DNA of 64,000 nucleotides, taken from the NCBI GenBank assembly GCA_029204225.1, contig CM055106.1, positions 14,882,393-14,946,392 of the forward strand, written 5' to 3'. The number at the start of each line of letters is the position of its first letter. Within the stretch, counting starts at the first letter, position 1. Position numbers and translations under genes: made by a program. Source of the DNA: Diphasiastrum complanatum (taxonomy: Eukaryota; Streptophyta; Lycopodiopsida; Lycopodiales; Lycopodiaceae). This document shows positions 34,430-48,962 of the stretch, in pieces. The notes below the pieces were generated by a model. It had not been told where the DNA came from and ran no database searches. It saw only the letters and a program-made list of their open reading frames with translations.

Positions 34430-35165
34430 AAGTCTTTGAAGGCTTTATTAAAGTCATCTCTACCCTTTTCCCCCTTAATGACTTCCAACCTTCAACAATC
34501 CTTAATAACATCTACAAGATTATAGCTAAAGCTTTGGCCAAAAATCTTCCCTCCCTACTTCAACCCCACCTCCTCACTACTCACCATGGATTCACAAAGA
34601 GTAATTCGTCTTTGGTGCCATACTTAACATTTAGATTCCAAAATAGCATTTAGGCTCTTGTCATATCATACGTACTCTCTAACCAATTAGTGCTTTACTC
34701 AAATCAATCTCAATAAGGCCTTTAAAATCGACAGGGACTACTTTTTTCTTTTTCTTTTCTATTCTTCTTGCTTTGGTCTCCCTCCTCTTAATATGTCCCT
34801 CACTAGGTTCGTTTATGCGAATGCTCTCATCTTTGGTACAAATCAATGGCTCGTTTTCTTCAGCCTTTTCCCTCTATGCACCATGGAAATCTCCTTCTTC
34901 CTCAAGGGCCAAATAGAACACAAATGAGTGTAAATAGTTTGGAAGAAGAAACTCAAGAGCATTCACAAGTTTCTCTTTGCCAAACACATGACCTTTTGCC
35001 TCAATTACTCCTCCATGGCCTCCCCTTAAAAACAAGGTGACCCTATTTTCAAGTCAAGCCCCCTTCACCATGGAGTCCTTTATTTTTTGCATTGTCTCTC
35101 CCACTCATGTTGATGACTTTGCTCCTTTGGTGACTTTAGAGAGTTTTCAAACCTAAAATTTGTTC
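34430..35165 (+). pseudogene. LINE reverse transcriptase fragment
   Basis: Across several frames the plant L1 RT order is visible: ILNNIYKIIAKALAKNLPSL near 34495 (the L-x-N-x-x-Y-K-I-x-x-K region), HHGFTKSNS near 34583 (Q-x-G-F-x-x-G-R), INLNKAFKIDRDYFF near 34705 (D-L-x-K-A-F-D), FVYANALIFG near 34810, and HVDDFAPLVTLESF near 35107 (F-A-D-D active site, degenerate). The G-x-R-Q-G-x-P-L-S box is poorly preserved around 34880. Stops and frameshifts show it is dead. It is unlikely to be the same copy as 21940-22640. Confidence 0.8.
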
Positions 35166-37629
35166 ATGCTTAGTCTAGTTATCTTAGTCAAAATTGTAAC
35201 ATGTAATGGCTTCTTTGCATGGTGTGCCAATTTTAACTCATTAATTAGTCTTCTCTATATCTAGCCTTTATTAAATGGGGATGTCTCCATTAAGACAAAT
35301 GAGTTTCATTTTGAATTTGGAAACTCCTTTTGTATAATGTATATTTTGTCCATAATATATCAGCCTTGTTACCTACTGCCCATAAAAGACTTAAGGTTTA
35401 ACATATTATTTCTTACATTAGAAACAATATTCATCTATATGAATTCAATATCATCCAAATTCTCTTGGGATGTGTTTATTTTTAGACGTGCATAAAGCAC
35501 ATTGCTTACAACATATCACATATTGTATTCACATATGTACACTCTTAGGTCAAAGACCAAACTATGTACACGACGAGGCCACGGGTGAGGTTTCAGCTGA
35601 TGCCCCCAACTATGTTAATCGAGCAACAATAGGTAGAGTTTGAGCCTGCATTAACATGGTAGGAGTCTCCCCTTTGCCCAACTTGGCCTACCGTCCTTGA
35701 AGAGATCTATTTTATTAGTTAATTTCATCGTCTAAATATGGGATTCTAAGCAATCTCTAAGTCCCTTTTTTATTGGTAGATCTTTCATTATTTTTGCCAC
35801 TTACAAACTTGGTAGACAAAAAAAATCTCAAACTCATGAGTTGCTTATGAAAATTACCTTCTCAAATGAGTCTTGTTTGACAATTGAGTATTTAGAAAGT
35901 CCAATAACCTCTCCATACTCTACACCCACCCATAGTTCAACACTTGCCTAATGATTAAACAAGAAGGTTCAACAATCAATTTCAAGGTTTCTAAAATTTA
36001 GGCACCGGATAAAGAAGATCTTTTGAACATTATGTATTTTGTCTTTTGAAATGATTGCAGGCAATGGCCTAATTAAATCCAAAAATCTAAGCAAAACTTG
36101 AGATCTATGCTCTCAAAATTTCTTGAACTTTAGGCAAAACTTCAAAATTCTACTGTAGACAAATTTTTGTTGGGTCTCATCTTGTTTTATTAGGCACTCC
36201 ATATTTAATCTAATTTTTGCCCTACTCGAGGTGTGAGTACGTGCTCAATGGTGTCCATTCTGGAGCACTACAAGTCTACACTGTCTACACATGAATTGTT
36301 CAATGACGTTCTGCATAATCAATGACCATCGATCTTGATTCCTCATTAAATACTTGTCCAAATTCCGAAGCTCAAGAATGCTGGAAATGCAAGGATCGTG
36401 ATCGATGATTCACAATGCACATAAGATTTCAGTAGTCTCTATAACACAATCACAGTATCATTTAATATATACCTTACAAGCCTGCAAGGAGCTAATCTGA
36501 ATAATCCAAACCAGTCTCTATAACTGTCGGCTCTCGAGCCTCTACCCTCAGTGACAGATCCCTGACAGATAGCCTACAGGTCGCAGAATGTGAAGCTTGA
36601 TTTTTATTTTGTACACTCTTCAATCTGATATACACAATAACACATGTAGTTTAACAACTTTACCTGGTTCATAGTTCTTAACATTCCAAAACAAGCATCA
36701 AAGCATGCTGTGGCCATTAAGTGTGTTGGCAGACCCAAAAATGTTACATAATAGACAAGCTAACTGCGCTAGAGAACTATGTTTTTTAGTTGCTGTCCAT
36801 GTTTGTCTTAATGAAATCTAACGTCCCAGGCTCCATGTCGTCAACCAACCTTTCGGGGACCACTGGACAATTATACATGCCAGATGTTAAGTAAGAGAGC
36901 GCGGAGTCTATAGCCTAGATTTCGAAATTCCCTTCTTAAATCTTGGTTGTTGCACTTGCGTGTACAGTTTAAATGAGGTTGCAGACTTTTAGTGTATATA
37001 GCCATTTGTCCTGGCAGTGCAAGGGCCCACTGGTATAGGCACGGTTCAGGTTTCCAGCTTCCAAGCATCAAGTCTAAATTTTTAGAGTCCGCTGACTCAT
37101 GAGCACTTCTGTGTCCTGTGATGTTAAAAGCAATAGTTTATTCTAACTATAGCTATCTCAGTATATCTGAACTTTGGAGGATAGAGTCATGCTGTATGGA
37201 CAGTTGAAAAACTTGAAAACATTGTGTCACACCCACCAAAGACTCAAGTGCTAAATGCTAATTCGCCAAACCCGATAATTCAACTGTCAACTCAACACCC
37301 ACGATCCATGATTTCACCCATGATCCACACGGTCAGACTCAGAGTGGTCAGAGCGCAGACGTGAAAGACGCAAATTCACGCAATGATGCAAGTTTCAAAG
37401 GCGACTGCCAACTCCAGCGGTGGCTGCAAAGTTCAAACGGACCAGCGTACGTAGAGCAGTCATGACTCAGGACCAGGAGGACCCTGGACGAGACTCTCAG
37501 AGTCTCAGGCTCAGCGGCACTGATCATTCAGGAGAGGAAGGAGCGGCTGCAGCAGGGCAGGATGGATGCAGCTGCCCAATTTAAGTTGGGGTCATCGAGA
37601 GTCGCGATCAGTGCTTCAAGTACAGACGC
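35166..37629. other. No gene seen; GC-richer end
   Basis: 35.2-36.9 kb is AT-rich without motifs. From about 37300 to 37700 the base composition shifts to GC-richer with CAGGACCAGGAGGACC-like words, then a CT/AC-rich stretch, resembling a promoter and 5' leader, but no exon is recognisable. The minus frame 36871-37071 has no known motif. Confidence 0.4.
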
Positions 37630-37714
37630 ATGATGATGCATGCAAGGCTGGCTGGCTGGCTTGTTAGGCCGTCAACTCAGCTCTACATCAAATCAAAAGT
37701 CTACGATCAAACAA

Positions 37715-37875
37715 GAAAAACCACACACACACTCACACACACAAAACGCTCGAGTCTCACCCCCATCTTTCTCTCTCAAGATTCATACCGTCTCAATTCT
37801 CACACACTGTCTATCTGTCTCTACATCTCTCTCTCGCTCAAAAACACACACATGTCACACACACACTACTCTCTT
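37715..37875. repeat. AC- and CT-rich low-complexity tract
   Basis: Alternating CACACACAC and CTCTCTC runs (37721-37744, 37801-37870). The overlapping plus-strand frames 37630-37926 and 37640-37894 are low-complexity. Confidence 0.8.
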
Positions 37876-39869
<1,994 letters not shown>

Positions 39870-40655
39870 TTGCTGAATGGAGCTCTTGATTCTCCTCTTG
39901 TGATTGAGCCCTACCAGATTCTCACTCTACGATTACTATCATAAGGTAAGCTATTATTCTCATTTTATGCTATGGATTGCATCTCAGGTGACTTTATGTA
40001 TCATGGTTGATGTTTTTCTACATTAGAATGCTCATATCTTTGTATAACAAGATAATGGATGATGTTTTATGATGGTTGAGGCTCGCTGGTCAGCGATGAA
40101 CCACTTTTGCACCCTTGTTGCTCACTAAATGGATATCTCTACCATCTCAACAGCGATGGACCTCTTCTAGCTTGCATTTCGTCAAGAAAAACACATTGTT
40201 ATGATCTATAAGCAGCGTTGGACCTTTAGCAACCTGAGTTGATAAACATTTTAGGTTTTTTTATGCTTAGACAACGATGCATACGCATGTCTATGGACAA
40301 CCAACGATGATATCAAAAAACAACTTATGTGGGCCGCTGTCCACCAGTGATGGACATCAAGCTCCATACACATTTAATACATGATAGTTGGGAAACTGAA
40401 TCACACCTACAGTCTAGCGATGGATTGTAGGAAGTATTTATGGATTGTTTGGTTGACATAACAAGTTGCTCTAGATGTTTGCATTACGGTTTTCCTAGCT
40501 GCATGGACAATGACCTACCTAACACTTTGTCAAGCTTAATTTTATACCACATGTTCTTATGATCTTCTCAAATGCTATAAACATCTCGTCATGAGATAGT
40601 AACTAAGTTTTTATAATGGTGTAGCATCTTTTTGCTACTACGACCTTCTACTATG
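39870..40655. other. No gene seen
   Basis: The word CAGCGATGGACC and variants (AGCGATGAACC, AGTGATGGACAT, AGCGATGGATTG) recurs five or more times between 40096 and 40430 at irregular spacing, possibly a decayed tandem array. Confidence 0.4.
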
Positions 40656-40791
40656 ATCTTGTAGATTCGATTCTAGAACACACACTACGTAATCTTCATA
40701 CAGGTATGTCATTTGTCAAAACAATCTTGTAGATTCGATTCTGATAGACACACTACCTAATCTTCATACAAGTACATCATTTGGTAAAACA
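40656..40791 (+). repeat. 68-bp tandem duplication
   Basis: Two adjacent copies of ATCTTGTAGATTCGATTCT through TTG(T/G)(C/T)AAAACA, 68 bp each, with about eight differences. Confidence 0.9.
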
Positions 40792-41402
40792 CTTTGTAAT
40801 AGCTTGGTATAAAACACTTTTCAAAGAGCTCCTTCAATTAAAAGCATTAGTTAAGGCAAAGTTTGATTCGTAGGAAGGATGGATAAAACATTGTATGAGT
40901 GACACTTCATGTATGTCTATGATTTAAAGAAAGCGAATTACACGAGGGAATTGCACGACATCTTCTCAAGATAATACATCTATTATCATCCAGGTATGGG
41001 CTCTCCTAACGAGTTTCAAGTTATGCACTATGGACTACGGTTATATTGAGGGCTCTAATTGACAATTGCTTAGGAAACTTTCTTTCCGTTTCAAACGCTT
41101 TCTTTTTCTTACTATACATCTAGATGACATTATAACCTAAAACTCCACTTCTTTTACAAACCGGTTTTAATGCCCAATACCTAACTATCCTTGAAGCAAA
41201 CCGACGAAATTGTTCTTGAAGAAATCTTTGTCAAAAACCTAACAGTAGGGACTCCAAGAAAACATTCTTAGATAGCATGGATATGCATAAGATATGTAGT
41301 TTTTACGAAAGGGTTAGAATGGCACCGATATGTTCTAATACTAGGTGCTATATGATCTATGTATAACAATCATGGCAATACTTAACCCTATCCTAATACG
41401 TG
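40792..41402. other. No gene seen
   Basis: No motif-bearing frame. Confidence 0.45.
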
Positions 41403-42168
41403 TTACTTTAGACCTTTGGTGAGATACAACTGAAAATCATGGATATGCTCAAGAGTATGGATAGCAGTGCATGACATACCTTGCTTCGTAAGGGTCACTT
41501 GGGTTAGCATGGCATGGATTTGCCCTAATACCAGCACGTGTGTCCACACCAAGTCTTTTGGCTTTGTCATTCTGAGCTCGTTTTTCTGTTGTGCTAGTTG
41601 GTCTACCATCCAATGAAGGTGGTAAGAGGTCTCAGCATGCCACTTTAAGGACTCCTTGGCTCTTTCAGGCAAGTTGTCATAGGCTAGAAGGACGAGAAAC
41701 TCAGTAGAAAAACGATGGTAAGCAGAAAAGAAAAATTGAGAAACCGTGGAACGAGACAGTCATGGAACGGTTAGTTGAGTATTTTCAACAGTATTAATGG
41801 AGGTGGTAGGAATGGTAGCAACAGGGGTGAGAGAGATGGTGATGGGTGTGGTATCAATAATGGTAGTGGTAGTGCTAGAAGTTAGTGATGTGACTGGTGC
41901 AACGACCTCTGGAACTGTCTCCACCTCCTCTTCTACAAGATTGCCTTCATCGAAGTATTCAAGAGCATCTACATCGATGAAGCCATCTTGCTTTAGAGCA
42001 GAGGGGTCTTCAATTTTCTCTTCGACCATTGGGGTTTCCTGGACTTCCACTATTACTTGAGCTGCTTGAACTTGATCTTCTACCCTCGTTTCTTGATCAG
42101 GTTCAGCTTCTCTTGTCTCTTCTGTAGTGTCTTTGTGAATAGGATCAGCTGCAATTGTGTCTTTTGCT
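41403..42168 (-). CDS. Unrecognised acidic, Thr-rich reading frames
   Basis: The minus strand is open from 42168 to 41760 (about 135 codons without stop): KDTTEETREAEPDQETRVED, EKIEDPSALKQDGFIDVDAL, EEEVETVPEVVAPVTS, then a Thr/Ile/Pro tail. After one stop a second frame, 41672-41403, has ERAKESLKWHAETSYHLHWM and VDQLAQQKNELRMTKPKDL. The composition is protein-like and both are on the same strand, suggesting one broken gene with an acidic disordered linker. There is no ATG near the upstream end except at about 42035. It may be gag or linker of a retroelement; I cannot assign a family. Confidence 0.35.
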
Positions 42169-43727
42169 CATGTAGTTGTAGACAACTCCCTTTCTCCCTC
42201 CCCTAAAACTGTTGCCTATGGGTGGATGGCCACCAGAGAAACTATAGTCGGCTGGACACAAGAAGGTGATATAAAAAGTAGAGGTGACAAAATTTTACAG
42301 CAAAATGAATCCCAATCAATCCTAAAAGTGATGGAGAATGCACAAATCAAAGATCTAGATCCAACTTGAGCTAGAATCAAGACTAGTTACCAAATGGTAG
42401 ATTGGATTGGATTCTAGGTGTTGGGCTGGATGGATTTAGGACCTATCAGGAACTCGATTTCCTACTGCTCTACAAATTGCTTCAGTTCTTTCTTTAGTTT
42501 TACAAATTGCAGCTTATTCCTAATCTACCCTACTCAAAGAACAGGGAATTAAACTAATTCTACTCCTATTGAAATCACATATTCATCAACACCACTTTTA
42601 ATTAAAAAACTGGGAATCCTACATAGTGCTTGCTACAATTGTCACTCAGCATTTGTAACAGAAACTCCTCAGGGATTCGAAACTAGGAAAGATCATAAAT
42701 CAGTGGAATAGTAGATCAATTTCCAAGTCTGCACATCTACCTGATGCTAATTCCAAACCAATCCTTAAGAGAAGAAAACAACAACAAGCACATTCATACA
42801 TCAATACCCAAACAAAATGCATGAAGATGGAGCATAGAAGGAAATGCAAGTAGGATGATCCTCAATTAACAATGCAACAAAATTTCAGTACATTACATGC
42901 TTTGGAACTCATGGAGGAGGCCTCTATCTATAGCCACGAGCTATTGAATCCAATTACATATTATTTTGGATTCCACCTCTTGCAACTGAGAGAACCCCAA
43001 TCTATAATGATTTGAGTTTCACCTCTTACTTGATAATAGAAGGTCTCTTTATTAAAAAACATAACTCAAGTTGAGGTAATCTAATTTGCTAGATCCCACA
43101 TGGCTATCCATCTTTTGGGACGTACCATGGGGCTCACAACTGTATATTTTAGCCTAGCACTAACAAATCTCTGCTAGAAGCCCTTTTGAGTGGAGAGGTT
43201 CTAAATCGACACCACGGGGCATGGTATCAGGTAACAGGAGTAGACAAGTGACATATTCTATTCTAGTTTCTCACACAAGGGAGATCCGAGTTTAATTCAT
43301 GTGGCTTCCAAATGGCATAGCATGTCTTTGCTATCCACATTATATTTTCCTTGCAAGTCCCAATGTCATAACCATATCTTTGCCCATTCCATCTCCACTA
43401 TGACCTTTACTATCAACCTCCATACCCTAAGCAAATACTAAGATATGACTATTTTAAGTCTTTTCCTTAATTCTGATGCACTACAACTGTATTAACTTTA
43501 CAAATGATATCCACAGATGTATTTAACACTTTAGGGTTGAAACCTAGATCCATCAAATGAGTAAAAAATGCTCTTTTGAAATGGAAACACGTCATTTTGG
43601 TGCCATTACCCTGAGGGTGGGTGTAGCTTGTTTGAAATAAGGGCCCAAGTAGGGCAAAAGGCTTGATGCCCTCATGCCTTCCCTATGTAGTGATAATTGC
43701 AATTTTTTGCAGGTTTAATATGGGTGT
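42169..43727. other. No gene seen; possible LTR-like DNA
   Basis: GCATGGTATCAGGTAACAGG at 43217 resembles a primer binding site (TGGTATCAG), but no LTR or gag was identified around it. Short frame 42157-42369 has no motif. Confidence 0.35.
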
Positions 43728-43825
43728 GGGCAACCAATGATGGTAGGCTACCACATGGCACATGCACATTTTGTTGGAATGTGCATGTGTTATTTGGAAG
43801 CCCATCATTAGTTGTCCACATGCAC
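43728..43825. repeat. Inverted repeat with perfect 12-bp inner arms
   Basis: CACATGCACATT at 43761-43772 and AATGTGCATGTG at 43780-43791 (positions approximate within a few bases) are perfect reverse complements around a 7-base loop. Outer arms GCAACCAATGATGG and CCATCATTAGTTGTC extend the dyad to about 95 bp. It may be a small MITE. Confidence 0.85.
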
Positions 43826-45169
43826 ATTATGTCAAAATTGTCATGTGCTATATCGTCCGAAGAAAAAGATAAGAGCTTATCCACATGAGAGTTGTGTTGG
43901 AAAGGTTTAAATTCTCAAATGACGTAGAAATGAGCACATGCATTATGTTTTGGGATATACGTTAATGACCTTGTCATGATTTACTGGCCATCTTACTTGA
44001 TGCGGAGGTCTACAAAAAAATTCATTCTCAAGCACTAAGTAATCTCAAAGAAACTACTTTATGACTAATTTTTTTTTGAGGCTCATATGTTTTAGATTTT
44101 TATAGACTATTTTGATATCCTTCAATTGTCTTATATACTCTTAATGTGCCATTCTATTCTTTTGAAATTTCGATGGACTTCAAAATTCATATATTGATGG
44201 CATGTCAATTTTATGTAGTTTACACTTGTTTTGAGGTCCCAATGATCGTGAAGTATTATCAATATATGTCAAACTTAGTGAAGGCTTGAAGTAGCCATTG
44301 TTTGCATAAAAATTAATGCTCTTCAAGGACCAAGTGTGAATTGCAACATCTATGCGCTTTACTAGTTTGCAAATATCCTTTACATTCTTGGCATGTTTGA
44401 GTCGTGTGCTTGAAATTTGGTTCCTAAGCTTTCAAGTGTTTACATGTATTTGTGCATTTCGTTGAATAATCATAATACTGTGTCAACCCATACAAGAGAA
44501 AGAAAAATAGGATTTATTAACATTTGAAACAAGAACCAATCTTCAAGAAATCCTATATATCTATGGAGGACATGTGTCTTGTTGAGATAGGTCATGAAGT
44601 TTTCATCATCTACCATTTTTCAACTTAGTTCAACAACAAGAATCCATGTAAAGTCATGTTTCCCCAAATTCCCACCCCTAGGCCCTAATGCAAACTTTGG
44701 TAGCCTTTCTTATAAATTGACAAGTACGAGGCTACACCAAACTCAAGAAGGGCTTGTGGTCCTCACATAAAAAAGGGTATGTGGGCTTTCACTTTTGGAC
44801 TTTAGCCCACCCAACTTTTGGATTGTTGCCCACCCAACTCCTTATAACGACTGATGTCCAACACCTTTAGGTACATTGCCCTTCCAAGAGGACTTGTGTA
44901 CAATAACTACTCTTCTCTCTTATCATCATGCCTAGCATGGAATACAGGGCCCTAAAGTTAGGAGCTCCTAAGCCAAAAATGTCCTGCCATTTTAAGGGTG
45001 CCTCAAAAAATTTAAACTTAGTAACAATTTCCTTCTTTTTGTTCTTAATGGAGCCACCAACATTTGGAGAGCACATGTTTTTTCTTTTCTTTCAATAGTG
45101 TCGAAAGGACATGGAATGATGTCATGGTGTAGCTTGATATTAAGATGATACTCTCTATTGAGACCCAAT
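43826..45169. other. No gene seen
   Basis: Short frames only (44867-45076 minus), no motif. Confidence 0.45.
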
Positions 45170-45640
45170 TTTTTTTTTTTAAATCATAATGCAATTACAT
45201 GTTGGGATAGACTCAGATCTATTGATACCAAAAGGACAAAAAATCATAATGCAATTAAGCACTAGGATCGACTTGGATTAGTTGGTTTCACATCAGGAAC
45301 TTAGCTCACCTTATTAGGTTTGCTCAAATTGCAATTACACAAATTTGGAATCAATTGCAGTTAGTCATTTTCACCCCAAGCACTCGCCTCCTTGTAGGCT
45401 CATTAGGTTCTCAACTCGAATTGGTTGTCCCTAGTCGATTTTTTGTCTTTAAGTTCGAGAGAAAAAAAACAAAAAGTCACAATCCAATTGTGCAATGGGA
45501 TTTTCTCTGATTGGTGGGTTCCACACCAAGAAATCCGCTCACCTCATAAAGCTCACTCAAATTGCAGTTATGCAATGGAAATGACTAGGGTGTTTGTTTC
45601 ACACCAAGCACTCAACTCACCCTATCGAGCTCGTCGGGAC
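45170..45640 (+). repeat. Degenerate tandem repeat of about 100-115 bp units
   Basis: Four loose copies share TCA-AATTGCA(A/G)TTA-(C/T)(A/G)CA, TTGGTTTCACA-CA-GAACTTAGCTCACC-type and TAAAGCTCACTC blocks (near 45240, 45325, 45480, 45555). The frame 45425-45643 is a by-product. Confidence 0.65.
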
Positions 45641-46320
45641 TAGTGAAATGGGCTCTCCTTCCCATCTGGTTTCTCCTCTATACAAGAAGTGAATGATTTT
45701 ATTTTGTACTCACGGATCTGATGGTCTTAGTTAGTGGACTGCAAGCATTCGTATAAAGCTCTGGACTCTGCCTTGTATCTTATGTTTGTCTAGAATGTAC
45801 AAGTAAAAAGGTGTTCATTTCTTCAAGGGAAAACAAAGAGAAAGACAGATATTTGTTTGTTGGAAACTTGGGAGTCGGAAGGGAGGGAGGAGGCTAAAGG
45901 GCAAAGGGCAGAGGCAGGTTTGTCCTATCCATATTTACAGTAGTAGCTTGTACCATGAAAAGCACACACGTTCCATCTGTTCACGTGACCATGCTTGCAG
46001 TGTATTATGTACCCTCCTATAAATGTTTATGCTTGCTCTTGGGCCTTGCCTCTGCACTCTGCACTGCACTGCTCAGGTTTCTAACTGTGGAGGGCAGGGG
46101 CGTTCGTCATTTTGAAAGGCCCTTTAGTCGGCGGCCGCTCTCTCCTCTGGAGCCGGGCCACCGTCAACCCGTCTCTTCGAAGTTCGCATCCAACTTCTGT
46201 AGGCGAAGGCATCATCATCTAAGTTCTATGAACTTTGCCATGTTCCGGCACATAGTTGACTTTAGATCAGTGAATGCTTCCTGTAACTAAGTACAAGCGA
46301 ATGACACTACTCCTTGCTTG
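45641..46320 (+). promoter_or_regulatory. Promoter-like island with TATA box, gene not identified
   Basis: 45860-46300 is GC-richer and contains CCTCCTATAAATG at 46011, a good plant TATA box, followed by GC-rich leader-like sequence with GGCGGCCGCTC. A frame 45955-46290 of 111 codons spans the TATA, so it is not the product. No known exon follows before the microsatellite at 46334. A decayed or non-coding transcript is possible. Confidence 0.3.
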
Positions 46321-46329
46321 CATCAAATG

Positions 46330-46445
<116 letters not shown>

Positions 46446-47486
46446 TTTTCACACACATATATCATATACCGAGTGCTCGGGAACCTCTTTTGAGTAATCC
46501 TCAAAAAACTTGCATTTTATAGAACTTCTCAGTTTTTTGAAGACTTTTACATATAAAACTGTATATATGCTTGTATAAAAAATCGTTGCCAATTCCATTC
46601 CTGTCGTTTGCTAGTTTTTTGGAGCACTCTGCGCATATACCCATAAAACATATCCATGAGGAATTAGAAGGGAGTTCCTCAAGCAAGCTGGCTAGCCCAG
46701 GACACCAAAACTCATGGTGGAATACTTGTTCCGTGTACTAAAGTGCCTCTTTACATTGGGTGACCTAGCTTGGGTTGAGGAGGTTACAAATCTAGGTTGG
46801 TGAATGGGTTTGCAGCCACCATGATTTCTATAATCTTCGCCTCATAGCTCCTAGGCAAGTTTCCCCCACCAATAAGATTCTTAGGATTTGCATTCAACCA
46901 TAGCATTCAACTCTAAGTGCCATTATCCATAAGCAAGGATGCTCTTTTCACAGTGAATGGATTGTGGATGAGTTTCACATAGAAAGGTTCACTCATGGAG
47001 AAAAAAATTGAGGCCTAATCTCTAGGTTGCATCGTTCTCAAGTGAAGTGGTCACATGTCAAGAGGCGCTAACCCGACGAGCCCAAGAGGGCAAGACAAGT
47101 TTTGGGCGGGAATTGGCAAAAGTGGGCTGCTTCCAACATGTAATAACATTATGTAAAAAAAGAATTAAGTAAATTTTTTTCGTCAAGGAAATTTGTCTTT
47201 TAAATTGAGAGTAAAGATTTTGTTCAAAAGAGGTAAATGTGCTCATCAAATTAATACATGCCCTCAATTGCCTAGATGATTTGTATCCCTTCATAATTAG
47301 CCAACTTTCGTCAAGAATGTTCATTGAAAGATAAAACCTCTTGAGAATTGGCAATGTCTCTTTCTAGAGTTATGTAGCCTTAAGTTTTCTTTGAAGTCCA
47401 TGTTGCTAATGTTACTCAACTACAAAGATGTCAATGGTTCTCTTAGAGAATTGGTCAAGAAAATAGATGAAAAAATATTTCTAGGC
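46446..47486. other. No gene seen
   Basis: Short frames at 46501-46686 and 47058-47354 (minus) have no recognised motif. Confidence 0.45.
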
Positions 47487-47863
47487 TCTCCATGTGAAAA
47501 TTAGTGTAGGAACTCAAGATACCACTATATATGATGATAGCTCCTTTGTACATATCAATTTTTTGAGAGATATAATGGTTTTTGTGTCAAATCTCTTGTA
47601 TTTCCTCTCTTTACTTGAGGGCTCTTGTTCTTTCTCTCTCTCTACGAGAGAGTAGGATGTTTTCTTCACTTTCAAATATTGGCATGAAACGTGCTTGTAT
47701 TTGATGAATGATTACTTTTCGTGTTAAAGAGCTCTTGCTTACATCTAAATCTTGTTTGATAGCTTGCTAATTTGAATCGATCAAGATAGATTTGGTAGTG
47801 TGCAAACCATGCATGTAGGTCATGGTAGATCTATTCAAGGTCCTTAAATGCACATTTTTAACA
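47487..47863 (+). repeat. TRIM LTR copy 1 (truncated at its 5' side)
   Basis: Starts inside the LTR at AGGCTCTCCATG and ends ACATTTTTAACA, immediately before copy 2. Confidence 0.75.
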
Positions 47864-47864
47864 A

Positions 47865-48368
47865 TGTCATGGAAAAGTGCGTGTGGTGGACCTTAATCTA
47901 CCACCCTCATCCCAATCACATTTACAGGTTCACAAAGAGAGGCCCAATCATAATTCAAGGCTCTCCACGTGCAAATTAGAGTAGGAACTCAAGCTACCAC
48001 TATATATGATGATAGCTCCGTTGTACATGAACCCTTTTGAGAGATAGAATGGTTTTTGCGTCAAAGTCTCTTGTATTTTCTCTCTCTACTTGAGGGCTCT
48101 TGTTCTTTCTCTCTCTATTGGAGAGTAGGATGTTTTCCTCACCCTAAAATCTTGAGTAACATTTAGTTTTTTCATGGATATGCATGAAACTTGCTTGTAT
48201 TTGATGGATGATTACTTTCTCTGTACAAGAGCTCTTTCCAAGACCCAAATCTTGTATACTAGCTTACTCAAATCCAAGTTGATCAAGAGTGATTTGGTAG
48301 TCTGCAAACTCTCATGCATATAGGCCGTGGTAGATCTATTCAAGATCCTTAAATGCACATTTTAAACA
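47865..48368 (+). repeat. TRIM LTR copy 2 (5' LTR)
   Basis: Begins TGTCATGG and ends ACATTTTAAACA, with the PBS at the next base. Confidence 0.75.
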
Positions 48369-48383
48369 TGGTATTAGAGCTAG
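48369..48383 (+). promoter_or_regulatory. Primer binding site of the TRIM-like element
   Basis: TGGTATTAGAGCTAG differs from TGGTATCAGAGC by one base and abuts the LTR end. Confidence 0.85.
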
Positions 48384-48962
48384 ATCCATGCATGCTAGAA
48401 GGTAGATCATTTCAATCAAAGTTTTGAGTAAAAAATCAAGATTACAATGGTGCTCAAATGGTGGAAAGCTCTTCGTGGTACTTGGAAGTGGTTTACAATC
48501 AAAGAAGCCATGTCATGGTTGTGGTGATCTTGCAGCAATCTCATGTTTATTGGCTAGTTTCCTCATCAAATAAATGCCAATGGATCCACTTGAGAAGCTA
48601 TTTTTAGCTACTTTAGTTTTGGATAGATCTAGCATACTCATCAAGCCATAATTTGAGGAGTGTGAGGATTATGCAAATAATAGCTTGATGATTTTACATT
48701 TTCATGTACATATGTCAATCACATGTGTGGAGCATGTTCCCACGTGTGAATCATGGGCCTACTTGCATTAGTTAATTTATGTCATAAAATAGCTTGTTTC
48801 TTGAAGCAATATGAAACTAGACAAAAGCTAGTCAAGTAGTACAACATGCCAAGTGTCATCATGAGGATGGACCTCAATCTCCTCATGACTTGTACAAATC
48901 AAAAGCATGATTAGGCATATGTATTTTGGTCATGACCTCTAGCTCAATCAAAGATCAACACA

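Noticed and set aside
41797-42060. Val/Ser-rich frame on the plus strand
   Set aside because: Antisense of the more protein-like acidic frame on the minus strand.
43217-43236. TGGTATCAGGTAAC as a primer binding site
   Set aside because: No LTR end directly before it and no gag after it; only kept as a remark.
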